Shown piece after piece: positions 1 through 8,600 of a DNA stretch of 15,030 nucleotides. The notes under the pieces were generated by a model. It ran no database searches and was not told where the DNA came from. It saw only the letters and a program-made list of their open reading frames with translations. The position numbers and the translations under genes were made by a program. Position 1 is the stretch's first letter, and each line of letters begins with the position of its first letter. The stretch lies in the NCBI GenBank assembly GCA_002404095.1, contig DHJA01000090.1:455-15484 (forward strand). The letters run 5' to 3'. The stretch is from Planctomycetaceae bacterium UBA4732. GTDB taxonomy: Bacteria > Planctomycetota > Planctomycetia > Gemmatales > Gemmataceae.

Positions 1-75
1 GATGATGGCGATGACGACGAGAAGTTCGATCAGCGTGAAGCCCTTGGACCTCACCCATTTCCGAAACACAGCCAT
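1..75 (-). CDS. Prepilin-type N-terminal domain protein, DUF1559-like (partial, 5' end only)
   Basis: Reading the minus strand from the ATG at 75-73 gives 25 codons that run off the left edge. They encode a short basic head (MAVFRKWVRSK) followed by GFTLIELLVVIAII. This is the type IV prepilin/pseudopilin signature: cleavage after the Gly, Phe at mature position 1, Glu at position 5, then a hydrophobic helix. In planctomycetes this leader usually heads the large paralogous DUF1559 family of secreted proteins. The DUF1559 body lies outside the window, so that assignment is inference, while the leader is seen directly. The start is supported by GGAGG (80-84) four bases upstream. A pseudopilin of a type II secretion system is the main alternative. 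Confidence 0.85.
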   Translation of the reverse strand, partial: MAVFRKWVRSKGFTLIELLVVIAII

Positions 76-79
76 GAAG

Positions 80-84
80 CCTCC
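80..84 (-). promoter_or_regulatory. Ribosome binding site of the prepilin-type gene
   Basis: On the minus strand GGAGG lies four bases before the ATG at 75. It fixes the start of the partial gene just ahead of the basic head and prepilin leader. Confidence 0.6.
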
Positions 85-174
85 GAGGGAAAAGAGTACG
101 AAGAAAGGAAGCAGCCGAAGCGCAATCCGCCCCGGCTTGCGCTCCAGGGTAATGGTTTCACCGCCGGCGTCTTT

Positions 175-201
175 TGTCAAGGGAAAAATGAGAGAAGTAT
201 A
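175..201 (-). promoter_or_regulatory. Candidate promoter elements ahead of the prepilin-type gene
   Basis: The minus strand of the 181-base gap between the ribbon-helix-helix gene and the prepilin-type gene contains an exact TTGACA (180-175) and, slightly upstream, TATACT (201-196). They are not in the right order to pair with each other. TTGACA has only a poor -10 about 17 bases downstream (AACCAT), and TATACT has no good -35. Either could belong to a promoter of the downstream gene, with a leader of about 80-120 bases. Planctomycete promoters often depart from the E. coli consensus, so this is only a pointer. Confidence 0.25.
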
Positions 202-256
202 AGGCTTGGGTGAGACTTGTGAGACGAAGTTCAAGCAAAGAAAGCTGGAGAGTTGA

Positions 257-448
257 TTACTCCTCTTCGCCATGAGGGCCGCTCGGGAAGTGGGTGAGCA
301 AGTGGTCCAGCGCCAGTCGCAGCGCCTCGGCGTCGCTCGACGCCCCCAACGCCTTGCGCGCCTGCTCCAGCTTAGTAGGGTCTACCATAACACTCTTGCG
401 AACCAGCTTCGCTTCGTCCGCGTCGTCTTTCGATTTACGTTCCGCCAT
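257..448 (-). CDS. Small ribbon-helix-helix-like protein (63 aa)
   Basis: The start chosen is the ATG at 448, giving MAERKSKDDADEAKLVRKSV and onward. An upstream in-frame ATG at 508 would add 20 residues but has no ribosome site, whereas AGGAGG lies six bases before 448. After a charged head, residues about 16-23 (VRKSVMVD) look like a beta strand. They are followed by helix TKLEQARKALG, a turn (ASS) and helix DAEALRLALDHLL. This strand-helix-helix order is that of MetJ/Arc-type DNA-binding proteins, including VapB-like antitoxins. The tail is HFPSGPHGEEE. No toxin-sized partner lies next to it: downstream is the prepilin-type gene, upstream the divergent ArsR gene. It may be a lone regulator or an orphan antitoxin. 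The fold is inferred from pattern only. Confidence 0.7.
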   Translation of the reverse strand: MAERKSKDDADEAKLVRKSVMVDPTKLEQARKALGASSDAEALRLALDHLLTHFPSGPHGEEE

Positions 449-454
449 CGCTGA

Positions 455-460
455 CCTCCT
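455..460 (-). promoter_or_regulatory. Ribosome binding site that decides the ribbon-helix-helix start
   Basis: AGGAGG on the minus strand, six bases before the ATG at 448. It is a full match to the anti-Shine-Dalgarno core and favours the 63-residue protein over the 83-residue reading that starts at 508. Confidence 0.7.
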
Positions 461-558
461 GAGAGTTGCCGCGCTGGAATTGTAGGAAGGGCGCGGGACG
501 CAAGGCAAGTCAGGCCGCCTTCATAAAATGCTGTTGGCCCGCAAGCGGTCGGCACGTT

Positions 559-879
559 ATGTTAAAGGACATGACGCAATCCTTGCAACCTGAGCGCTGC
601 GCCCGAATGCTCCGGGCACTGGCGGCCCCCGAGCGCTTACGGCTGATTCATTGCTTGCGCGACGGCCCGCGCAACGTCACCGAGTTGGCGGGTTTGGTGG
701 GAGGCGAGGTGGTCAACGTCTCGCATCACCTGGGCGTCCTGCGACACGCCGGCGTCGTGCTGGACGAGAAACAGGGCCGATTTGTCGTCTACCGTCTGCA
801 TCCGGACGTCTTCCATCCGACGGCCGCCGAACACCTGGATTTCGGTTGCTGCCGGCTGGAGCTTCCGCCGCTGTTGTAG
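559..879 (+). CDS. ArsR-family winged-helix transcriptional regulator
   Basis: A protein of 106 residues, normal for an ArsR-family DNA-binding dimer. Residues about 13-35 (CARMLRALAAPERLRLIHCL) match the opening helices. Residues 38-66 hold the helix-turn-helix (VTELAGLVGGEVVNVSHHLG, then VLRHAGVV). Residues 68-81 form the wing (LDEKQGRFVVYRL). The classical arsenic/antimony ELCVCDL motif is absent. A Cys pair near the C-terminus (FGCCRLELP, Cys97-Cys98) could bind a metal or sense redox state, which is inference. The start is uncertain. ATG 559 and ATG 571 are both in frame; 571 has AAAGGA only one base away and 559 has no clear ribosome site. A reading from 466 adds an unlikely basic head. 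The gene is divergent from the ribbon-helix-helix gene, with 110 bases between them, and convergent with fabI. Its target is unknown, and autoregulation or control of the divergent gene is possible. Confidence 0.85.
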   Translation: MLKDMTQSLQPERCARMLRALAAPERLRLIHCLRDGPRNVTELAGLVGGEVVNVSHHLGVLRHAGVVLDEKQGRFVVYRLHPDVFHPTAAEHLDFGCCRLELPPLL

Positions 880-886
880 AAATCCA

Positions 887-950
887 CTACAAGCCCTGAG
901 CGCAAGCGAGGGGTTTCGCCTCACCCCTCGCTTGCGCTCGGGGCTTGTAG
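887..950. repeat. 27-bp inverted repeat with 10-base loop, between convergent genes
   Basis: The arms 887-913 and 924-950 are reverse complements over 27 positions, with one exception that would be a G-U pair in RNA. The loop is 914-923. It starts 8 bases after the ArsR stop and ends 3 bases before the fabI stop, so transcripts from both genes would form the hairpin. There is no U-tract on either side, so it is not a textbook intrinsic terminator. It may still end or insulate transcription from both sides or protect the 3' ends. The core (AAGCCCTGAGCGCAAGCGAG and its complement) resembles a short palindrome that I recall as frequent in planctomycete genomes. That resemblance is memory, not a search. 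Confidence 0.8.
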
Positions 951-952
951 CG

Positions 953-1834
953 TTAAAGCCCCATCACGTTATAGCCGCAATCGACGTAAAGCACTTCGCC
1001 CGTGATCGCCGACGCCAACGGACTGCACAGGAAAGCCGCCGCGTTGGCCACCTCTTCCGCCTTGACGCCGCGCGGCAACGGCGACCGCGACGCCGCGTAG
1101 TCGATCATCCCTTGGATGTCGCCGATGGCACCGGCCGCGCGCGACTTGTACGGCCCGGCCGAGATTAGGTTGACGCGAATGTTCTTCGGCCCCAAGTTGC
1201 TCGCCAGCTGCATGGCGTCGATCTGCAACGCCGATTTCGCCGTGGACATGCCGCCGCCGTAATGCGGCACCACGCGGTCGCCGCCCAGATAGGTCAAGCC
1301 CACGGCCGACGCCCCGCCCGGCCGACCTTCCATCAACGGCAACCCAGCGCGCAGCAACGCCGTCAGCGAGTAGGCGCTTACGCTCAGGGCCGTCAGATAC
1401 GCTTTGCGAGTGGTGTCGATGGCCTTGTTCTTGATTTCGGGGCTGAAGGCGATGCTGTGGATCAGTATGTCGAGTTGGTTGCAGTGGGCGGCCACGCCCT
1501 TCATCAACCCCTGGATCGAGTAATCGCCGTGTTTGGCGAAACGACGGTCGGCGCGCGTCTTCTCGTCCACGTCTTCCATCGTGTCGAACGACACATCGCA
1601 CGGCAGCAGCTTTTCGACCTTGAGTTCGCCCTGTCCAAAGGGCAGGACGCGCGACTCGGCGTCCAGATCGCGTTCGAGGATGTTTTCGACGATGGTCATC
1701 AGGCGGGGATGGACCGAGAAGAGCAGGCGGGCGCCGGCCGCTTGAAGCGCCTTGGCGATGTACCAGGCGAAGCCCATATCGTCGCCGACGCCGGTGACAA
1801 GGGCGACTTTGCCGGTGAGGTCCAGAGGAATCAT
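953..1834 (-). CDS. fabI: Enoyl-[acyl-carrier-protein] reductase (NADH), plant/Chlamydia type
   Basis: FabI reduces the trans-2-enoyl-ACP double bond with NAD(P)H, the last step of each fatty acid elongation cycle in the cytoplasm. The 293-residue protein is a complete short-chain dehydrogenase-like fold. The dinucleotide loop is TGVGDDMGFAW (14-24). The catalytic pair is Tyr182 and Tyr192 with Lys200 (TYLGGDRVVPHYGGGMSTAK). The substrate-loop region is ISAGPYKSRAAGAIG (224-238), and the C-terminus is SPLASAITGEVLYVDCGYNVMGL. Compared with the roughly 260-residue E. coli enzyme it has a longer section at about 41-110 (VHPRLMTIVENILER to HGDYSIQGLM) and one extra residue between the active-site Tyr and Lys. 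Both are features of plant and chlamydial enzymes. The ATG at 1834 has only a weak purine stretch (GAGA) upstream but is the natural start. The gene is separated from its neighbours by hairpins on both sides, so it is probably monocistronic. Confidence 0.95.
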   Translation of the reverse strand: MIPLDLTGKVALVTGVGDDMGFAWYIAKALQAAGARLLFSVHPRLMTIVENILERDLDAESRVLPFGQGELKVEKLLPCDVSFDTMEDVDEKTRADRRFAKHGDYSIQGLMKGVAAHCNQLDILIHSIAFSPEIKNKAIDTTRKAYLTALSVSAYSLTALLRAGLPLMEGRPGGASAVGLTYLGGDRVVPHYGGGMSTAKSALQIDAMQLASNLGPKNIRVNLISAGPYKSRAAGAIGDIQGMIDYAASRSPLPRGVKAEEVANAAAFLCSPLASAITGEVLYVDCGYNVMGL

Positions 1835-1955
1835 AGTCGTTCTCGCGGTGCGAAAGAGGAAGGCCGTTTAGCCGCGACCCGAAGGGGAGCGCGCCCCGCA
1901 CAGGGGTTAAGGTCTAGCAGATTGGGGAAAGGTGGGCAAGACCGCGCGAGAGTCC

Positions 1956-2022
1956 AAACACGGCTGAAACAGCCGTGGCACACGAAATATCTCGGTGTGC
2001 CACGGCTGTTTCAGCCGTGTTT
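1956..2022. repeat. Perfect 28-bp inverted repeat with 11-base loop, between the giant surface gene and fabI
   Basis: The arms 1956-1983 and 1995-2022 are exact reverse complements, and the loop is 1984-1994. Each arm is itself a small hairpin: CACGGCTG and CAGCCGTG around a 3-base loop. The element can therefore fold either as one long stem or as two short ones. It lies 17 bases after the stop of the 2519-residue surface protein and about 120 bases before the fabI start, so it would end up in the 3' end of the giant transcript. There is no U-tract. One arm plus part of the loop recurs at 14912-14943, which marks this as a dispersed repeat rather than a private terminator. Confidence 0.85.
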
Positions 2023-2039
2023 GATCTCCGCGGCCTGTT

Positions 2040-2680
2040 CTACCCGTTGGTGAAGAACTCGGGCGAAGCCTCGAAGTCGACCCGGAAAGTGGCCGCGTCC
2101 AGGTTGGAGAACACCGCGTTGCTGATGGCCGGGTCCGACGGCCGGTGCAGCAGGGCGTTGTAATACCCCTCGAACAGATCGCCCCGGAACTCCTGCGAGG
2201 TTAGGAACGCTTGCGCCACACCCTGCAAGCCGAGCCGCGGCAGCAGGCCGACCCAGCCCGCCACTTCCACGGACCCGCCCGTTCGGTTGAGCAGCAGTTC
2301 GTACAACGCCTGTACGTCGCGCTGCTGCGTGGTTCCGGTAGACGACAGCGTTTGGGCGCGGCCGTCGAACTCGGAGCTGCCGAGAATCTCGCTTAGCACC
2401 TGCTCCTCGGTTTGCCCTTGCAACAGCTGATTCACAAAGCCCAATTCCTCCGTACCGTCGGCCTGCCGTCCCAGAAACGTGACGTACCAACTTCTGACCA
2501 GATGATCTCGCGCCTCCTGGCTGCGCAGGATGTCGCCGGCAACGATCGTCTGGGAACCGCCCGGGCCGTTCAGCACACCCACCCAGCCGTCCAGTTCCGC
2601 CCTGGCGCCCGCGCGGCCCAGTTCGTCGAGGTAAAGCGCTTGAACGAAGTGTTCCTGGGCGCTCAGGCCGGTGAAGGCGG
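2040..2680 (-). other. DUF4214-like repeat region of the giant protein
   Basis: The last 210 or so residues change character from beta-rich Thr/Asn repeats to helical, Leu-, Glu- and Arg-containing repeats. Each unit resembles (F/V)xxLYxxxLGRxx, then GWVGxL, then a long helix ending SQEF or SSEF. I count three clear units and a degenerate fourth. DUF4214 domains are common at the C-termini of repetitive surface and S-layer-like proteins. The role here is unknown, and anchoring or export is a guess. Confidence 0.65.
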
Positions 2681-5600
2681 TGGGACGGTTCGCCGTGTCC
2701 GGGCCGGCGATGGACTCCACGCTGGCGGCGTTGTTGAGGTTGAGAGTTGCGACGTTGGCGTATAGCACCGCGGGTCTGCCTTTGAGGGCGATGGCCCCGG
2801 CGCCGATGCCGATGGACTGACCCTGAGCGTCGAAGTTGAGTACGTTCGGCGCCGCGCCGCCGTTGACAGTGACTACAGTATTCGGGATCGCCTGGACGTT
2901 GAAGGCGTCGGCGCCCGGACCTCCGTTAAGCACGATACTGGGGATGACGCCGCCGCTCCCCAGCGGACCCAGCGTCAGCGTCTCGGCGGTCGTACCGGGG
3001 ACGTTGATCGTCAGCGACGTGGAGGGGTTGACGAATGTGGTCGTCTCGAAGGCGCTGACCTGACTGACAATCTCCGACATGGCCCCGGCCGCCTGCACAA
3101 CGGCCTTGTCGTCCTGGCCGTCTTTGGGCAGGTTGAAGACGACGGCGTTCGGCGTGCCTGCGTTGACCAGGACTGGAGTGAGGTTTGAATAGGTGTAGTT
3201 GGCCGTGGTCGCGCCGTTGACGAAGGCGATGGTCCCGTTATGTCCGCCGCCAGCGCTGTTGGGGCTGAAGGTGAAGATCTGGTCGGGAGCGAAGCCGTCG
3301 AGAATTTGCAGGCTGTTCGCGCCAGAACCGCCGTTATAGATGACGCCGCCGGAAGGCGCGAACACGCCGCCGGCCGGGTTGTGGACGATCAGGGAGTCGC
3401 CTGGCCCGCCGTTGAACGTGAAGCTGGTGATGTTGCTGAAGGGGATGGCCGGCCCACCGTTGACGGTGTAGCTGCCGTCGTCGGGGCCGGTGGCGGTTAC
3501 GACCACAGTTTCGTTGCCGGCCGTGCCGTTGACGACGATGGCGCCGCTCAACGGGGCGAGCGCGTCGGCGTCGGTCGCGCTGTTGTTCGCTGTATTGGGG
3601 TCGCTCGCGACGCTGGACGGTTCCACCGTGGCCGTGTTGGACAGAATCCCGCCCGTCGCCGACGAGTCGACGGTCCCCGTGGCGATGTAGGTGATGGTCG
3701 CGCCGAGCGGCACGTTGACCGTGTCGTGAATGTTGCCGTTGCCGCTGGGCGTGAAGCCGTTCGCGCCTCCGGTCTCCGTCGTCGTGAACGTGACGTTGTT
3801 CAGGTCGCTTGGGAACGCATCGGTCACCGTCGCATTGGTCGCGTCGCTCGGCCCGCTGTTGCTCACCACGATGGTATAGGTCACCGGCAGACCAGGGTGG
3901 GCGGTCGTCTGGTTGTCCGTCTTGGTGATGGACAGATCGACCACCTCCCGCACGGGCGCCGTCGCCGTGGACGAGTTGTTGGCGGAGACGGGGTCGGGCG
4001 TTCCGCTCGACGAGATGTTCGCCGTGTTGGAGAAGTTCGCCTGATTGACGTCGCTGGAGGCAAGGTGTAGCACGAGCGTGAACGTGGCGCTGGCCCCGGA
4101 CGCCAACGTTGAGATGAAGTCGTTTAGAGTGCCGGTCCCGCCGACGGGCGGCAACGCGGCGCTGAAGGTCGGCCCCGTGTTCTGCGTGAACGACACGAAG
4201 GTCGAGCCTGCCGGCACAGCGTCGGATAGGGTGACGCCCTGCGCGTCGCTCGGCCCGGCGTTGGTCACGGAGAGGGTGTAGGTGGCGTTCGTGCCGGCGA
4301 CGACCGCGGCCGGCCCCGTCTTGACGACGGCGAGGTCGGCCGAGGAGTTAACCGTTGTGATGAACGTGGCCGTGTTGTTGGCCGCGTTGCTATCGCTGGT
4401 GGTGCTGGCGACCGTGGCCGTGTCGGTCTCGGTCGTGCCGTTGGGGACCGCGGGACTGATCATCGCCACGAGGGTGATGGTGGTGCTGCCGCTGGCGGCC
4501 AGGGTGCCGAGGTTGCCCGAGGAGTAGGCGGCGCCGGCGCCGGTGCCCGTGCTGGCCGAGACGAACGTCTCGCCGGCCGGCAGCGTGTCGTTCACCATCA
4601 CGTTCTGGGCGTCGCTGGGGCCATTGTTCGTGACCGACAGCGTGTAGGTCACGTTCTGGCCCGCGAAGGCCGTCGCTGGACCCGTCTTGGTGACGGCCAG
4701 GTCTGCCGACGTGTTGACCGTGGTATTGAACGTGGCTGTGTTATTCGCCGCGTTGCTATCGCTGGTGGTGCTGGCGACCGTGGCCGTGTCGGTCTCGATC
4801 GTGCCGTTGGCGACCGTGGGGCTGATCGTCGCCACGAGAGTGATCGTCCTGGCGGCGCCGGCGGCAAAGGCGCCGACGAGGTCCACGTAGGAAGTGCCGG
4901 CGCCGCTGCCCTCGCTGGCCGACACGAAGGTCTCGCCCGCCGGCAGCGTGTCCGTCACCAACACGTTCTGGGCGTCGGACGGCCCATTGTTGGTCACCGA
5001 CAGGGTGTAGGTGACGTTGTTGCCAGCGAAGGCGGTCGCGGGCCCGGTCTTGGTGATGGCCAGGTCGGCCGAGGCGCCGACCGTGGTGTTGAACGTGGCC
5101 GTGTTGTTGGCCGCGTTGCTGTCGCTGGTGGTGCTGGCGACCGTGGCCGTGTCGGTCTCGGTGGCGCCGTTGGAGACCGCGGGGCTGATCATCGCCACGA
5201 GGGTGATGGTGGTGCTGCCGCCGGCGGCCAGGGTGCCGAGGTTGCCCGAGGAGTAGGCGGTGCCGGCGCCGCTGCCCGTGCTGGCCGAGACGAAGGTCTC
5301 GTCCGCCGGCAGCGTGTCCGTCACCATCACGTTCTGGGCGTCGGTGGGGCCGTTGTTGGTCACCGACAGCGTGTAGGTCACGCTCTGGCCCGCGTTCGCG
5401 GTCGCCGGCCCCGTCTTGGTGACGGCCAGGTCCGCGCTGGCGTTGACCGTGGTGTTGAACGTGACCGTGTTGTTGGCCGCGTTGCTGTCGGTCGTGGTGC
5501 TGGCGACCGTGGCCGTGTCGGTCTCGGTGGCGCCGTTGGGGACCGTGGGGCTGATCGTCGCCACGAGGGTGATCGTCCGGGTGGCGCCCGCGACAAAGGC

Positions 5601-8600
5601 GCCGACGAGGTCCACGAAGGAGGCGCCGGCGCCGCTGCCCTCGCTGGCCGACACGAAGGTCTCGCCCGACGGCAGCGTGTCCGTCACCAACACGTTCTGC
5701 GCGTTGGACGGCCCATTGTTGGTCACCGACAGCGTGTAGGTGACGTTGGTCCCGGCATTGGCGGTCGCCGGCCCGGTCTTGGTGATGGCCAGGTCGGCCG
5801 AGGCGCCGACCGTGGTGTTGAACGTGGCCGTGTTGTTGGAGGCGTTGGGGTCGGTGGTGCTGCTGCTGACCATGGCGCTGTCGGTCAGGATGCTGTTGCT
5901 AGGCTCGCTCGGGCTGACCACCGCCACGATGGTGATGGTAGTGCTGGCTCCGGCGGCCAGGGCGCCGAGGTTGCCCGAGGAGTAGGCGGCGCCGGCGCCG
6001 CTGCCCGTGCTGGCCGACACGAAGGTCTCGCCTGCCGGCAGCGTGTCGTTCACCATCACGTTCTGGGCGTCGCTGGGGCCGTTGTTCGTGACCGACAGCG
6101 TGTAGGTCACGTTCTGGCCCGCGTTCGCGGTCGCCGGCCCCGTCTTGGTGACGGCCAGGTCGGCCGAGGCGTTGACGGTGGTCATGACCGTCGAGTCGTT
6201 GTTGGCCGTGTTGGGGTCGGCGGCGCCGCTAAGGCCCGTGGCCGTGTTGCTGACCGTCGTGCCGCCAGTGGCGTTGGTGGCGACCACCAAGGTGAACAGC
6301 TGCGGCCCGGCGCCCGCGACGACGTCGGGGTCGGTGGCCCGGACCAGACCCGTGCCGCCGGGCGCCGGCTCGTTGGTGATGGTCCAGCCGGCCGGCGCCG
6401 TGAAGGAGACGAACGTCGTGCCGGCCGGGACCGAGTCGGTCAGCACCGCGCTGGGGGCGTCGCTGGGGCCGGTGTTGCTGAAGGTGATCGTGTAGGTGAT
6501 GTTCTGGCTGGCGGTGAACGTCGCCGGGCCCGTCTTGGTCACCTGCACGTCGGCCGAGGTCGTGATAACGGTCCCCACAGCGGAACTGTTGTTGGCCGCG
6601 TTCGCATCCGGCGTCGTGCTGGAAACGTTCGCCGTGTTGGTGATGGTGGCGCCGTTAGCCGTGTTGGAGTTGGCGGTGACCACCAGCTGGAACGTCTCCG
6701 TGCCGCCGGCCGGCAGCGTTCCGCCGTTCCCCGGCCCCGAGGTCTGCGTGAACGACACCAGCGTCGTGTTGCTCGGCAGCGTGTCGCTGGTCGTCACGCC
6801 CTGGGCGTCGCTGGGGCCGTTGTTGGTCACCGACAGCGTGTAGGTCACGTTCTGGCCCGCGTTCGCGGTCGTCGGCCCGGTCTTGGTGATGCCCACGTCG
6901 GCCGAGGTGTTGACCGTGTTCGTCGCGACGACCACGTTGTTGGTCGAGACCTGATCGACCGTGGTGGTGCTATTGATCGACGCCTGGTTGCTGATGATCG
7001 TGGTGTTGGGCGTGTTGGGGTTGACCCGCACAACCAGGGTGAACGTCGCCGTGCCGGGCAACAAGCTGGGGTCGCTGGCCGTGACCTGGCCGGTGCCCCC
7101 GGCGGGCGGGGTATTCGTGGTCCAACCGGCCGGGGCCGCGAAGGACACGAAGGTCGTGTTGGTCGGCACGGCGTCGGTCAGCTGCACGTTCTGCGACGTG
7201 CTCGGCCCGTTGTCGGTGACGGTGATCGTGTAGGTCAGGTCGTTGCCGGCCAGCACCGGGTTGGGGGCGCCGGTCTTGGCGATGGCCAGGTCGGCCATCG
7301 GCGTCAGCGGGTCGCTGTCGGTCGAGGTGTTGTTCGCCGTGTTCGAGTCGGTCACGCCGGTCGGGGCCGTGATCGTAGCGGTGTTGCTCAGCGTGCCGAG
7401 CGACGACGGGTTGATGACGGCGGTCACGATGTAGGTGATGGTGCTGCCGCCCGGCATGGTGGCGGTGTCGTTGATGTTGCCCGAGCCGCTTGCTGTGTTG
7501 CCGGTCGCTCCGCCGGTCACCGTGGAAGTGAAGGTGTCGCTGGTGAAGCCGGGCGCGGTCGAGGGCGGCATCGACGCCGGGAACATGTCGGTGATGGTCA
7601 CGCCGGTGACGCTGACGCTGCTGGTGTTCGTGGCGACGATGGTGTAGGTGATCGTCGAGCCGGGGATCTCCCCTTCCGCGTCGGCGCCGTCGTCCTTGGT
7701 GATCGCCAGATCGACCGTGGTCGGCGAAAGCGTCTCGATCCGCGTGAAGTTCACCGGCTGGAAGCCGCCGGCGAGGAAGGTGTAGTTGCCGGTGAAGCCG
7801 ATCGGCGTGGCCACGGAGGTCAGCACCGGGTTGCTGCCCGGCGGGATGGTGACGTTGAGCGTGTCGCCCGGCAGCGCCGGCGGGTTCGGGAGGTTGCCAT
7901 CGACGTTGAAGGTCGAGGCGGCGCCTGGCGTGACGTCGAACGTATCGCTGCCGGTGCCGCCGTTGAGGTCGATCGCTGGCGGCGGGCTGGTGGCGTCCAG
8001 CGGGCCGGCCGTGATCGTGTCGCCCGCGTTGCCCAGGTTGACCGTGACCGACGTCGTCGGGTTGGCGAAGTCCGTGGTCGGGTTGGACGCCGTGCTGGAG
8101 ATGCGCGAGATACGGTTGTTGGCCGTGGGGTCGTCGCCCAGTGTGATGTTGTTGCTGACGGTGCTGGAGAAGTTGAACGTTCGGATCCCCGCCGCCAGTT
8201 GGTCGAAGATGCCGCTGGTCTGGCTGAGACCGGTGTAGCTGAGGGTGCGGCCGTCCACGACGATGTTGCCGGAGTGGTTGTCCGTGTAGTTGTGCGTGAC
8301 GTTCGTGGCGGTGTAGCCCGGCAGCAGGGCGATGCTGTCGTTGCCGCCGGCGCCGGCGAACGTGACGCCGCCCGTCGGGATGACGTCGACGCCGCTGCTG
8401 AAGTTCACGCGCAGGGCGTCCACGCTGGTTCCGCCGTTCACCGTGATCGGCGCCGTGAAGCCGTTGTCCAGCCGGGCGACGGTGACCGTCTCGCCGTCGT
8501 TGCCGTCGTTGACCGTCAGCGACGTAGTCGGGTCTGTGAAGGTGGTCGTCTCGAAGGTGCCATTGCCGCTGCGGATTTGCGATATGCCGTCGGTCAGGTT

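Noticed and set aside
257..448. Antitoxin of a toxin-antitoxin pair
   Set aside because: The ribbon-helix-helix pattern fits, but no toxin-like gene lies on either side, so only a regulator-like call is made.
1262..2053. Plus-strand reading of 263 codons over fabI and the repeat at 1956-2022
   Set aside because: It is antisense to a clear fabI gene, has low-complexity composition and runs through a palindrome.
4350..6173. CRISPR-like or satellite DNA array
   Set aside because: The period of about 365 nt is in frame and encodes complete DUF11 domains, so it is protein repeat structure, not a spacer array.
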